Shown in pieces: positions 8,777-17,900 of a DNA stretch of 64,000 nt (positions within the stretch are counted from its first letter, which is position 1; each line of letters opens with the position of its first letter). The stretch is from Bacteroidota bacterium. Lineage in GTDB: Bacteria > Bacteroidota > Bacteroidia > Chitinophagales > JADJOU01. The notes below the pieces were generated by a model. It searched no databases and was not told the DNA's origin. It saw only the letters and a program-made list of their open reading frames with translations. The DNA lies in assembly GCA_016713645.1 (NCBI GenBank), contig JADJOU010000005.1:109976-173975 (forward strand), given 5' to 3'. The position numbers were made by a program, and so were the translations under genes.

Positions 8777-9592
8777 TTGTCGAAGATTATAGAAACATTG
8801 AAGGATAAAGTATTTTGGATAAATCTTGTCGTCGCGGCAATTTTTTTTAACATCCTCATTTGGCTAACCCTTCAATTTCTAAAAGTCTATACGCACCACG
8901 GAGAATCCATCACAGTGCCGAATGTAAAGTCAGTCCATGTAAACAAAGCGATGGACATGATTGAAGCCCTAGACCTCATCTATGAAATTGCAGATTCAGT
9001 TTATAATCCCGCTATAAAATCTGGAACCATCGTCGATCAGCAGCCTTTTGCTGGGGCGATTGTCAAGAGTGGTCGGACGATATATCTCTCCGTTTCAACG
9101 ACAAAACCACCATTGGTCGAAATGCCCTCCCTCGTAGGAAAGAGCTCACTGAGATTTGCCAAAATAGAATTGGAGAGCAGGGGTTTGAGATTGGGGGAAT
9201 TGACCTATATTCCCAGTCCTGAAAAGGATGCTGTACTTGAGCAAACCATTGGCAGCACGCCAATACGCGGAGGGATTATGCTCCCTAAAGGGACAACCAT
9301 CAATTTGACTTTGGGTGATGGCCTGACTGGTCAATTGGTAGATGTGCCCATGCTCGTTGGCAGAAGCCGCGAAGAGGCAGAACTCATCATTCTTGGATAC
9401 AATCTAACTGCTAATTTCTTTTACGACATCGATGTGATCGACTCCTCGAAAGGAATTGTATACAAACAATACCCATCTGCATTTGACGAAGAAAAATTGA
9501 ACTATGGCGAGCCAATCGATGTATTTATTGGAACAAAGATTCCTGAATATATTGCAAAAGATACATTCAAAATGAATAAAATCAAGCAATAG
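8777..9592 (+). CDS. Membrane-anchored PASTA-domain protein
   Basis: A 271-residue protein with a short cytoplasmic start, one membrane helix at about 14-36 and three PASTA domains: about 42-110 (ITVPNVKSVHVNKAMDMIEA), 112-180 (VEMPSLVGKSSLRFAKIELE) and 185-260 (VDVPMLVGRSREEAELIILG). PASTA domains bind muropeptides or beta-lactams in kinases and penicillin-binding proteins; here there is no kinase or transpeptidase domain. The start is TTG, chosen because the frame has no ATG before the membrane helix and a promoter sits just upstream. A T9SS cargo gene follows 33 bp downstream. Confidence 0.8.
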   Translation: MSKIIETLKDKVFWINLVVAAIFFNILIWLTLQFLKVYTHHGESITVPNVKSVHVNKAMDMIEALDLIYEIADSVYNPAIKSGTIVDQQPFAGAIVKSGRTIYLSVSTTKPPLVEMPSLVGKSSLRFAKIELESRGLRLGELTYIPSPEKDAVLEQTIGSTPIRGGIMLPKGTTINLTLGDGLTGQLVDVPMLVGRSREEAELIILGYNLTANFFYDIDVIDSSKGIVYKQYPSAFDEEKLNYGEPIDVFIGTKIPEYIAKDTFKMNKIKQ

Positions 9593-9625
9593 CAATGCTT
9601 GTTAGCAGATGCTCCACATTAAAAT

Positions 9626-11866
9626 ATGATTAAATCTATCTCCTTTTTTTTCGCTGTTTTTTTTACCACTTTTCAAGTAAATTTATTTGGACAAGAGGAG
9701 CAATTATTGCCCGTTCAATCCAATGCGGCCTTAATTGAACATGCCACAAAACTAGGTCTAGCTAATTCTTCTACCATGCGCGTCATTGATGGAATCAATA
9801 TCATCAAAACCGATACGCTTCCCTTACCCTTTATTGATGAATTTTCATCGTATACCCTAAAGCCCTATAAATTTACGTATTCTAGTCCTGATTCTTCTGC
9901 TTTAGTCGCTGGACAATGTGTAGAAAATTCAGGCGTAACGACGAGTTTGGTCCCATTTAATTTTGATACGACTTATTTCTACAAATACAATCTAGTTACA
10001 AAATCAATCGATTCTATTCCAAAGAACCCCATTCTAGTTCGGTTCTATGATTCATTGACACACTGCTTTGATACTGCGAGGTTGTATTATCTATATCCCC
10101 AAGCTTTTCGCATCGTTGCTACAGATCCATTGACAGGAAAAACAATTGATAGCACGCCTATTCTTCACGACACCTTGCTGAGATGCGCCAGCGTTAACTA
10201 TTTTCATTTCGATACTTTTTCAAAATGGGTAGATAATTTTGCCTACGTCAATAATACGTTTCCAATCGATCCGCCAACCATAGGTGTTGCAACACTAGAT
10301 GGCTTGAATGAATTTGGCTTGCCCTATAATAAGTCAGCCATCACGGCATATGGAATTGCAGACTACCTCACGTCTAAACCCATCAAACTCAAGGGATACA
10401 ATTACAACGATTCTGTCTTTATCTCTTTTTGTTATGAGGCAAAAGGGCTGGGCGATGGTCCCAACGAAACAGATTCTCTCATCCTTGAACTGCTCGATGA
10501 CAAGGGAAACTGGAATAAATTATGGCACAGGGCAGGATATGTCACTGAGGGGATTATCCCTGATACATTTGCACAAATCATCTTGCGCATACCGAACAAA
10601 GTCAGCAGTATTGATCCACAGTATTTTTACAATGGATTTCAATTCCGATTTAAAAACTACGCATCGCTCACAGGCAATAACGATCATTGGCATTTAGACT
10701 ATGTTCGTCTTGACAAGAATAGAGGCTTGCTCGATACATCGATGGATGATGTCGCATTTGTATATCCGGTGCCCTTTTTATTGAAAGACTATACACAAAA
10801 ACCGGCTGACCATTTTGATCCCGCCAAAGATTTAATCGATACAATCGAAATACAAAATAGGGATAATGATAAAACCACATTTGCCAACAAGTATAGCGTT
10901 AGCGTAAATGTCTCCAATAGCGCAGTGCCTCTATTCTCCGTATCAGATAAGCCATACGGAACCTCTCGACTCAAGCTGCTAGGAGAGAATCCCAAGAAAT
11001 TTAATATCCCCAAATTGACATCGGATAGCATCGTGATTAGAACCCGTTTTTGGATGGGTGCAATTGACGATCTATGCGATAAAAACGATACAACGGAGGG
11101 CTTTCAAGTTTTCCATAATCTCCTTGCCTATGACGATGGCAGTGCTGAAAAAGCGTATGGCATTCAAGGCAATGGATTGAAAAAATTTGCCTATCAATTT
11201 GATTTGGCTAAAGAAGATACTCTAGCTGGATTGATGATTCAATATACGAATATTGATGAAAATGTACAAGATTTGGTTTTTAATATCACCATTTGGAGCT
11301 CAATAGAAGTAGGCACTGCGAATGAAAAAGTGATTTCAGAATTGGTCAATGTCAAACCAAAATATATTGAGCCCTATAATAAATTTGCCGTTTACGTTTT
11401 AGATACGCCACTCATTTTAACGGGCAAAGTCTATATTGGTTGGCTTCAGACAGACCTCAGAAATCTGCAAATTGGATATGACCGCAACAGCGCGCGAGGT
11501 AGAAGTAAAATGTTTGTCTTCAACAATGGCACTTGGAAAGCATCAACGGTCCCACTCGATGGATCGCCCATGATACGAGCTATTATCGACGGGAACTATA
11601 AATTGTCCTCTTCTATTAAGCCTCTAGTTATAGAGGATTATCAAATACGCGTTTATCCCAATCCAGTCCAAGATGTTCTTCATATATCGAGTGCTACTGG
11701 CGACACTAAAACAGTTGAATTGATCGATGTGCTCGGAACTTCACATATCAATACAACGATGAACAATCAAGCAGAGATAGATTGTCAAAACCTCCCAAGG
11801 GGATTGTATATTTTGAACGTAAAAAAAGAGGGGAAAATAGTTTATACAGGAAAAATTCTTAAGTAA
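9626..11866 (+). CDS. Secreted protein with T9SS type A sorting domain
   Basis: A 746-residue exported protein. The signal peptide (MIKSISFFFAVFFTTFQVNL) is followed by a long beta-rich ectodomain of no recognised enzyme family. The C-terminal 75 residues are a type A T9SS sorting domain: IRVYPNPVQDVLHISS, then VELIDVLGTSH, NLPRGLYILNVKKEG and the KIL end. It should cross the outer membrane through the T9SS and be anchored or released at the surface. No catalytic motif was found. The frame is intact over 2.2 kb, unlike the giant type B cargo genes. Confidence 0.85.
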   Translation: MIKSISFFFAVFFTTFQVNLFGQEEQLLPVQSNAALIEHATKLGLANSSTMRVIDGINIIKTDTLPLPFIDEFSSYTLKPYKFTYSSPDSSALVAGQCVENSGVTTSLVPFNFDTTYFYKYNLVTKSIDSIPKNPILVRFYDSLTHCFDTARLYYLYPQAFRIVATDPLTGKTIDSTPILHDTLLRCASVNYFHFDTFSKWVDNFAYVNNTFPIDPPTIGVATLDGLNEFGLPYNKSAITAYGIADYLTSKPIKLKGYNYNDSVFISFCYEAKGLGDGPNETDSLILELLDDKGNWNKLWHRAGYVTEGIIPDTFAQIILRIPNKVSSIDPQYFYNGFQFRFKNYASLTGNNDHWHLDYVRLDKNRGLLDTSMDDVAFVYPVPFLLKDYTQKPADHFDPAKDLIDTIEIQNRDNDKTTFANKYSVSVNVSNSAVPLFSVSDKPYGTSRLKLLGENPKKFNIPKLTSDSIVIRTRFWMGAIDDLCDKNDTTEGFQVFHNLLAYDDGSAEKAYGIQGNGLKKFAYQFDLAKEDTLAGLMIQYTNIDENVQDLVFNITIWSSIEVGTANEKVISELVNVKPKYIEPYNKFAVYVLDTPLILTGKVYIGWLQTDLRNLQIGYDRNSARGRSKMFVFNNGTWKASTVPLDGSPMIRAIIDGNYKLSSSIKPLVIEDYQIRVYPNPVQDVLHISSATGDTKTVELIDVLGTSHINTTMNNQAEIDCQNLPRGLYILNVKKEGKIVYTGKILK

Positions 11867-11898
11867 AACGCCTATTCCTCCTAAGAGAAAAGAACAAA

Positions 11899-12354
11899 TT
11901 GAACACCGGAGAACAAATACCTATTCTGCAAAGGGAAAGTGGCCAAAAGCCTTTGCTCTATTTTGATGGGGATTGTTCATTGTGCAATAAATCTGTCCAA
12001 TTTATTTTAGCCCACGAAAAAAATGAGGAGATCCTCTTTGCCCCACTGAGCAGCATAAAGTCAAATGATTTAACGTTTCAAAATACAAATAATACAACGA
12101 TTGCCGACAGTATCATTTTTTTAGAAAATGGCATTGCATATCAAAAGTTTGATGCAGTAATGCGCCTCATTAAATACCTCAAATTCCCCTATACACTATT
12201 TGCTGTATTCAAAATACTTCCATCGTCAATAGGAAATATTTTTTATCATTACATAGCGAAAAATCGCAGCCGTTGGTTTAAAAACAGCACCACTTGTTGG
12301 GTCGTTAATAATCAAAATGCTGCGCGATTTTTGAATACAAGTCTTGTTGCATGA
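11899..12354 (+). CDS. DCC-family thiol-disulfide oxidoreductase (DUF393)
   Basis: A 151-residue small thioredoxin-like protein. LLYFDGDCSLCNKSVQFILA carries the DxxCxxC motif that defines the family; the C-terminal region around FKILPSSIGNIFYHYIAKNR is also typical. The start is TTG 11899, the only suitable start upstream of the motif. Its stop overlaps the mltG start (ATGA), so the two genes are coupled. Redox partners are unknown. Confidence 0.85.
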   Translation: MNTGEQIPILQRESGQKPLLYFDGDCSLCNKSVQFILAHEKNEEILFAPLSSIKSNDLTFQNTNNTTIADSIIFLENGIAYQKFDAVMRLIKYLKFPYTLFAVFKILPSSIGNIFYHYIAKNRSRWFKNSTTCWVVNNQNAARFLNTSLVA

Positions 12355-13349
12355 AAAGAAAATTAATCATTGGAATTTCTCTTATCTTATTCGCAATTTA
12401 TACAATTTGCGGCATTGATAATGTAGATTCTGCTAAACCAGTAAAATTGCGCATTTCTTCTAAAAGCAATATGAAAGAAGCTTTAGAAAGTATTCATGGT
12501 CAATTAAAATTAAAGCGCCCTTTTACATTTACCATCTTGCTTCGTTTGATGCAAGTCAAAAAAATCAAACCCGGCTTGTATGAGATTAGCCCTTCTGAAA
12601 ACAATTGGAGAATCGTTCGAAAGTTGATGTCTGGCAATCAAACCCCGGTTAATTTTGTCATCAACAATATCGTGCTCAAAGAAGACCTTGCTGGCAAGAT
12701 TGCTGCCAATTTGGAAATAGACTCTGCTACCGTGATGGACAAATTAAATGACGCAAATTTTTGCCGTGATTTAGGCTATACAACAGAGAATATCCTATGT
12801 CTTTTTCTCCCCAACACTTACCAAATGTATTGGAATATTAATTGGGACCAATTCATCCAAAGAATGGAAAAAGAAAATCGCATATTCTGGACAGATGAAA
12901 GATTGGAAAAGGCAAAGGCGTTAAAGCTTTCAAAAGAGGAAATCTATACCTTGGCGAGTTTAGTTCAAAAAGAGTATTACAAAAAGTCTGAGCGAAAAAC
13001 CATTGCTGGCGTTATTTACAATCGCTTGAATAAGGGAATGGCTTTGCAAATAGATGCGACTTGTATTTATGCGACAAGAGATTTCACCGCACGAAGGGTG
13101 AATGAGACACATCTCCATTTCGCATCGCCCTATAATACTTATATGAAAACTGGTCTCCCGCCAGGCCCTATTTGTATCCCAGAAATTGGTACAATAGATG
13201 ACGCCCTCAACCTAGAAAGCCACCCATTTCTTTTCTATTGCGCCAAACCAGACTTATCGGGCTATCACGAATTCTCTACGAATTTTACTGCCCATATTCA
13301 TACTGCTAGACAATATCAAAAGACCTTAAATAAAAAGGGAATTCATTGA
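12351..13349 (+). CDS. mltG: Endolytic murein transglycosylase MltG
   Basis: Inner-membrane lytic transglycosylase that cuts nascent glycan strands and limits their length. It has 332 residues, an N-terminal membrane anchor at about 4-20 and the YceG-like domain: FLPNTYQMYWN, the active-site helix YTLASLVQKEYY, GVIYNRLNKGMALQIDATCIYA, and SPYNTYMKTGLPPGPICIP. By comparison from memory with E. coli MltG, Glu208 aligns with catalytic Glu218 and is kept, while the usual preceding Glu is Gln206 and the following Thr is Tyr209. It overlaps the upstream DCC gene by 4 bp. Identity is firm. Confidence 0.92.
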   Translation: MKRKLIIGISLILFAIYTICGIDNVDSAKPVKLRISSKSNMKEALESIHGQLKLKRPFTFTILLRLMQVKKIKPGLYEISPSENNWRIVRKLMSGNQTPVNFVINNIVLKEDLAGKIAANLEIDSATVMDKLNDANFCRDLGYTTENILCLFLPNTYQMYWNINWDQFIQRMEKENRIFWTDERLEKAKALKLSKEEIYTLASLVQKEYYKKSERKTIAGVIYNRLNKGMALQIDATCIYATRDFTARRVNETHLHFASPYNTYMKTGLPPGPICIPEIGTIDDALNLESHPFLFYCAKPDLSGYHEFSTNFTAHIHTARQYQKTLNKKGIH

Positions 13350-13432
13350 TTTTTTGATGCGTATTTCTTTGCAACATTTGATAAATTAAGTAATTTTATG
13401 AAATCAATTGAATTAGATACACAAGTTCTGTT

Positions 13433-13440
13433 TAGTTTTG
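13433..13440 (+). promoter_or_regulatory. Possible -7 box for the small secreted protein
   Basis: TAGTTTTG matches TAnnTTTG and sits about 22 bases before ATG 13463. No good upstream box at 19 bp; a TTG lies 22 bp upstream. Confidence 0.25.
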
Positions 13441-13462
13441 TCTTATAAATCATCCATCTAAC

Positions 13463-13864
13463 ATGAAATACATCTACACCATATTTATATTTTTTCTTGC
13501 GTTAAACAGCCAAGCACAATCGGAATTGAGCACCCCCGCTAAGGTTTTCAATTGCAAAGATTTTAAGAATTCCCTTTTCAAAATAAAGACAAACGCCAAT
13601 AGTGAAGAGTATTGGTTTGTAAAAGAGACCGATGTTTTACAAAAGGACATGGTCAATAAATCAGAGGCGGAGTCAACTTTATATTGGTTGGACTCTTGCG
13701 AATTTGTATTGATTTACAATAAAATTTCAGGATTCCCTTCCTTAAATTTAAAAGACAAATACATTTATACGATAGATAAAATAAACGGCAATTCATTCTT
13801 TCTAAGAACATCCTACAAGGGCTTAGAAGTGATTCAAGAGCTGGAGTGGATTGAAGAGCGATAG
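13463..13864 (+). CDS. Small secreted protein of unknown function
   Basis: Not recognised. The protein has 133 residues, with a clear signal peptide (MKYIYTIFIFFLALNSQA, cut before QSELS). The mature region is about 115 residues, with two cysteines (FNCKDFK and LDSCEFVL) that could form a disulfide, and alternating hydrophobic strands. It sits alone between mltG and radC with a -7 box upstream. Periplasmic or surface location is likely; no function is proposed. Confidence 0.6.
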   Translation: MKYIYTIFIFFLALNSQAQSELSTPAKVFNCKDFKNSLFKIKTNANSEEYWFVKETDVLQKDMVNKSEAESTLYWLDSCEFVLIYNKISGFPSLNLKDKYIYTIDKINGNSFFLRTSYKGLEVIQELEWIEER

Positions 13865-13920
13865 CACAAAGCGAGCTATCAGAAGCGATCGAAGATTAAA
13901 CTTAAAGTAAAATATATATC

Positions 13921-14619
13921 ATGAATTATTCAGAGAATAAGCTCTCCATCAAGCAATGGCATGAGGATGATCAACCGCGTGAAAAACTCATGCTCAAAGG
14001 AAGCAATGCGTTAAGTGATTCAGAATTATTGGCAATTTTAATTGGCTCAGGGAATAGAGAGGAATCTGCACTAGCCCTTTGCAAAAGAATCCTGCACGAT
14101 GTGTCAAACGATTTAAATCACTTAGGGCGATTAAACATCAAAAAACTGATGAGCTATAAGGGGATTGGAGAAGCAAAGGCTATCACAATTGCAGCAGCGC
14201 TTGAACTAGGAAAACGTCGTCGCGAAAGCAGTCCCAAAGAAAAACCCATCATTCGTAATTCTAACGAAGCGTACAATGCCATCGCTTATCTTTTAGAGGA
14301 TCTTGCAATGGAAGAATTTTGGCTTATTCACCTCAACCACGGAGCGCGCCTCACAAAACTTGAGCGCATCAGCATTGGCGGAATTGCCGCTACCATAGTC
14401 GACTTAAAACTAATTGGAAAGACCTGTCTTGAAAACCTCACCTCTTCAGTCATTCTCTGCCACAATCATCCCTCTGGCAATTTGCAGCCGAGTGAACAAG
14501 ACAATAAATTAACCAAAAAAATTCAAGAGGCGCTATTGCTGTTTGATATTGCCGTGAGAGATCACATCATTATTGGGGGAAAGGGCTATTATAGCTATGC
14601 CGATAATGGGAACCTCTAA
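13921..14619 (+). CDS. radC: RadC-family JAB-domain protein
   Basis: A 232-residue protein of the RadC family, historically named for DNA repair though its role is unsettled. The N-terminal part has the helix-hairpin-helix region (LNIKKLMSYKGIGEAKAITI). The C-terminal part is the JAMM metallo-domain, with Glu in MEEFWLIHLN and CHNHPSGNLQPSEQD supplying the His-x-His and Asp ligands. Length is typical. It converges with kdsB, their ends overlapping by 4 bp. The family is certain; the function name is tradition. Confidence 0.9.
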   Translation: MNYSENKLSIKQWHEDDQPREKLMLKGSNALSDSELLAILIGSGNREESALALCKRILHDVSNDLNHLGRLNIKKLMSYKGIGEAKAITIAAALELGKRRRESSPKEKPIIRNSNEAYNAIAYLLEDLAMEEFWLIHLNHGARLTKLERISIGGIAATIVDLKLIGKTCLENLTSSVILCHNHPSGNLQPSEQDNKLTKKIQEALLLFDIAVRDHIIIGGKGYYSYADNGNL

Positions 14620-15368
14620 AAAAACAATTCGCGATTGTTTAAAACATAATCCAAATCCTCAGGCGTATCTATAGATTTAGCTTCATGCAATGTCTCTGCG
14701 ACATGAATATTAAACCCATTCTCCATCCACCTCAATTGTTCTAGCGATTCTATTCTCTCTAAGGAAGACATCGGCAATTTGACTATCTGCTTTAATATTC
14801 TCGGCAAATAGCCATAGATTCCAATATGTTTGTAATAATGCCCGTCTGATAGCCATTCCTGCGGCTCGGCATTTCTGTTAAATGGAATTGGGCTTCTGCT
14901 AAAATACAAGGCTCGTTGATTCACATCGCAGACGACCTTAACCACGCCATGATTCAACAACAATTCAAGCGAATCAATCTTTTTCTTCAGTGTGCCGATT
15001 TCTACTGTGGGGTTTGATTGAAAACATGTGACCAATGCACTAATTTGCAATGGATTGATAAAAGGCTCATCCCCTTGAATATTAATCACTAAATCATAGG
15101 AATTCTCCATTGCTTCCATAACTTCAGCGCAGCGCTCTGTTCCATTCTGATGGGCAGGCGATGTCAAAACCACCCTCCCTTTAAAGGCCTCAACATGCGA
15201 CTTAATTCGCTCATCATCCGTAGCAACGATGATATCAGTCATTTCTCGGCATAGCATAGATTGCTCATAAACCCGCTGAATCATCGACTTCCCTTCAATA
15301 TCAATCAATGGTTTGCCCGGAAATCTCGAGGATGAATACCTAGCTGGAATTATTCCCAATACCCTCAT
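14616..15368 (-). CDS. kdsB: 3-deoxy-manno-octulosonate cytidylyltransferase KdsB
   Basis: Activates Kdo with CTP to give CMP-Kdo for lipopolysaccharide core synthesis in the cytosol. The start at 15368 gives MRVLGIIPARYSSSRFPGKP, the exact family N-terminus with the nucleotide loop. The frame stays open 32 codons further upstream, but that extension does not belong to the family. Other motifs are VINIQGDEPFINP, YFSRSPIPFNR and YGYLPRILKQI. The length of 250 residues is usual. It is divergent from the LysM gene, with starts about 90 bp apart. Its presence implies a Kdo-containing outer membrane. Confidence 0.93.
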   Translation of the reverse strand: MRVLGIIPARYSSSRFPGKPLIDIEGKSMIQRVYEQSMLCREMTDIIVATDDERIKSHVEAFKGRVVLTSPAHQNGTERCAEVMEAMENSYDLVINIQGDEPFINPLQISALVTCFQSNPTVEIGTLKKKIDSLELLLNHGVVKVVCDVNQRALYFSRSPIPFNRNAEPQEWLSDGHYYKHIGIYGYLPRILKQIVKLPMSSLERIESLEQLRWMENGFNIHVAETLHEAKSIDTPEDLDYVLNNRELFF

Positions 15369-15455
15369 ATTAAAATAGTTTTTACAAATTAACAAAACAA
15401 TCCTGACAATTTGATTGTTTTGATGTTCTTTTGTAATTAAACTCCAAGAAAGGAA

Positions 15456-16833
15456 ATGATTCATTTGTACTTCTTTGCTTTTATTTTATTAGGCGGCAAA
15501 CCCTACCATGTGGTGAAGAAAGGAGAGACATTATACAGTATTTCTAAAGAATACCATTTCAGCATAGAAGATATCAGGGCAAAGAATAAAATGACAGAGG
15601 CCAGTATAATCGCAATAGGGGATACGATTTTCTTCCCTACGGAAGAGGAGATTGAAAAGAAAGAAGAGCAATACATTTTTCATATTGTTCAAAAGGGAGA
15701 AACGATTTTTTGGATTTCAAGAAACAATACACAAATCTCCTTTGACGAATTGATCAAACTCAACCATATCAATAGCAATTTTGAAATCAACGTAGGACAA
15801 AAAATCATCATCGGCTATAAAAAAAAGGAAAACACCACTCCTAAAGAAGTGTTGAAGCCCGACCAAAAAAATAACTACACAGACATAAAGCCAAAGCCAA
15901 TTGCAGTTAAAGAGCAAAGCGGCAAAAAGCCAAACCCCAGACCAGGCCCTAAAGATCATTGCCAAACCAAACTGTCCCTTCAAAACAGATTAGCCCCTTA
16001 AAAACCGATTCAACAAATCGCTCAAACCAAACGACTAATTGACCCCTATAAAAAAGATACAATTAGCAAACAAAAGCCACTGCCTTCCATTGCGAAAACC
16101 AGACCATTTAAAAGCCTCACCTGCTTTAAGAAAGTACAATAATCGTGAAGAAAGAAGTCACGGCATCAAATTGGATTCCATAAAACAAAAGCCATCCGAC
16201 CATTTAAAAATCCCTGCACCCGCTTTAAAGAAAGATACGATTATCGCAAAAAAGCAAATCGCTGTTATCAAAATAGATTCCACTAAAACAAAAGCTCCAC
16301 TGCCTTCCATTGCGAAACAACCAGACCATTTAAAAGTACCTGCACCTGCTTTAAAGAAAGATACGATTATCGTGAAGAAAGAAGTCACGGCAATCAAGTT
16401 AGATTCCACTAAAACAAAAGCGCCACTGCCTTCCATTGCGAAACAACCAGACCATTTAAAAGTGCCTGCGCCGATGGTAAAGAAGGATACAATTTCAATC
16501 CAAAAAATTGCTAAAGCAATAGATACAAATAAAATTGCAGAGGAACAGCATGATTACCAAAAACTCTTTGAAAATGAACAAAAAGGGAAGAGCAATAAAT
16601 GTCTTGCCGCTAGCCTCAATTCTGGTAAAGATTTTGCCCTCTACAACGATGCAGCAGTTGGATCCTACATCAAAGTGCGCAATCTCAAAACCAATTTGTC
16701 TACTTACCTCAAAGTAATAGGTAAACTCCCTAATTTGAGCAGAGAAAAACAAGTCTGCTTAAAAATGTCACAAGCGGCCTCTGATAAAATTTCCGCAACT
16801 GGAAAAATGTTTCTCGTTGAAATTGAGCACTAG
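15456..16833 (+). pseudogene. LysM protein with tandem-repeat linker and double-psi-barrel-like end, frame broken
   Basis: The reconstructed order is a short signal-like start, LysM 1 (YHVVKKGETLYSISKEYHF), LysM 2 (FHIVQKGETIFWISRNN), a Lys/Pro-rich linker made of 42-residue repeats, and a C-terminal domain (NDAAVGSYIKVRNLKTNLSTY) resembling the RlpA-like double-psi barrel of Bacteroidota LysM proteins. It likely binds peptidoglycan. The first frame ends at 16001 and the last begins near 16039. Compared with the clean downstream copies, the upstream repeat copies carry several small deletions, so more than one shift is involved. Either the repeats were badly assembled or the gene is decaying. 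It is divergent from kdsB. Confidence 0.7.
16060..16510 (+). repeat. 126-bp tandem repeat inside the LysM gene
   Basis: Period 126 bp (42 codons), shown by the GCTTTAAAGAAAGATACGAT block at 16222 and 16348 and its variant at 16474. Each unit encodes a KKDT...LDSTKTKAPLPSIAKQPDHLK-type segment. One or two upstream copies (about 16060-16221) are shortened and shifted: the 16123 to 16222 spacing is 99 bp. Confidence 0.85.
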
Positions 16834-16920
16834 TTGAGTATAGGTCATTAATGATAATTAACAGAGAGAATCCCTCTTTAAATCCATAAATATCCTATCT
16901 TGGTCGCGAAATAGAAGAAT

Positions 16921-17889
16921 TTGAAAGTCCCAGCAATCATAAAAGAAAATCAAAAAACACTTATCGTCGCTTTCAAATTGATTGTATTCAGTTTGCTCGT
17001 CTATAATATCTACCAGAAGCTCGCGGAAAAAGGTTTTAACGAAGCGCTTGAAAATTTCAAAAAAGAGTTTAACGTTTCTTATTTATGGTACTTAATTCCT
17101 GTATTCATACTCATGTTTATCAATTGGGGATTAGAGGCATGGAAGTGGTGGATTGCCACTAAATATATTGAAGATATCAGTTATTGGCAGGCATATAAAG
17201 CCATATTTATCGGTACAGCAATCAATCAAATATTGCCCATTGGCGCTGGAGAAGTAGCGGGAAGATCTCTCATGCACAGTGCGGGCAAAAAATGGAAAGC
17301 CGCTGCGATGACCTACTTTTCTCAAATGCCTCAAAAAACAATCACCATGCTCATAGGAGTTGGTTTTTTAGTCTATGTTTTAAATCAAAATTGGCTTGAG
17401 GGGCAATTCATGTATTGGCTCATTTGGATTGGTCTCATCGACTCTATTATTTGGTATATTCCCTTTTTCCATGCCAAGACAATTATTCCATGGATTAGAA
17501 AAATTTCGTTCTTAGAAAAAGTGGCGGTTTATCTGCAAGAGATAGAAGATTTCAAGACAAGTGATAAGTGGAAAATTTACGCCATCTCTGCAATGCGTTG
17601 GGGTGTATTTACGCTCCAATACGTTATCGTGTCGTACATTTTTTTCAATGATATCAACTTCTATTATTATTTCTCGCTTTGCGCTGTCAATTTCCTTTTA
17701 CAATCCGTTATTCCCTCAGCGGGCTTTTTAGATTTGGGCATACGCGGAAATTTAGCATTCATGGCTTTTGCCCCCTTGATGGAAAATCAAATGGGGATAT
17801 TGTCTGTATCTTATTTAATATGGATAATCAATTTATTGATCCCCTCTGCCATCGGATATTTCTTCTTGTTACGGATGAAACAAGTATAG
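16921..17889 (+). CDS. Flippase-like integral membrane protein (LPG synthase TM-domain / UPF0104 type)
   Basis: A 322-residue polytopic membrane protein with about 7-8 hydrophobic helices. It carries hallmarks of the lysylphosphatidylglycerol synthase transmembrane family: WWIATKYIEDISYWQAYKA, the NQILPIGAGEVAGRSLM loop, and IPSAGFLDLGIRGNLAFMAF. These proteins lack the soluble synthase domain and are thought to move lipids or lipid-linked sugars. The start is TTG 16921, with no ATG nearer. It stands alone between the LysM gene and the converging rsmB-like gene. Confidence 0.8.
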   Translation: MKVPAIIKENQKTLIVAFKLIVFSLLVYNIYQKLAEKGFNEALENFKKEFNVSYLWYLIPVFILMFINWGLEAWKWWIATKYIEDISYWQAYKAIFIGTAINQILPIGAGEVAGRSLMHSAGKKWKAAAMTYFSQMPQKTITMLIGVGFLVYVLNQNWLEGQFMYWLIWIGLIDSIIWYIPFFHAKTIIPWIRKISFLEKVAVYLQEIEDFKTSDKWKIYAISAMRWGVFTLQYVIVSYIFFNDINFYYYFSLCAVNFLLQSVIPSAGFLDLGIRGNLAFMAFAPLMENQMGILSVSYLIWIINLLIPSAIGYFFLLRMKQV

Positions 17890-17900
17890 ACAACCATTAT

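Noticed and set aside
15369..15464. Upstream extension of kdsB
   Set aside because: The extra 32 residues are absent from the family, which begins at MRVLGIIPARY, and they overlap the divergent LysM start.
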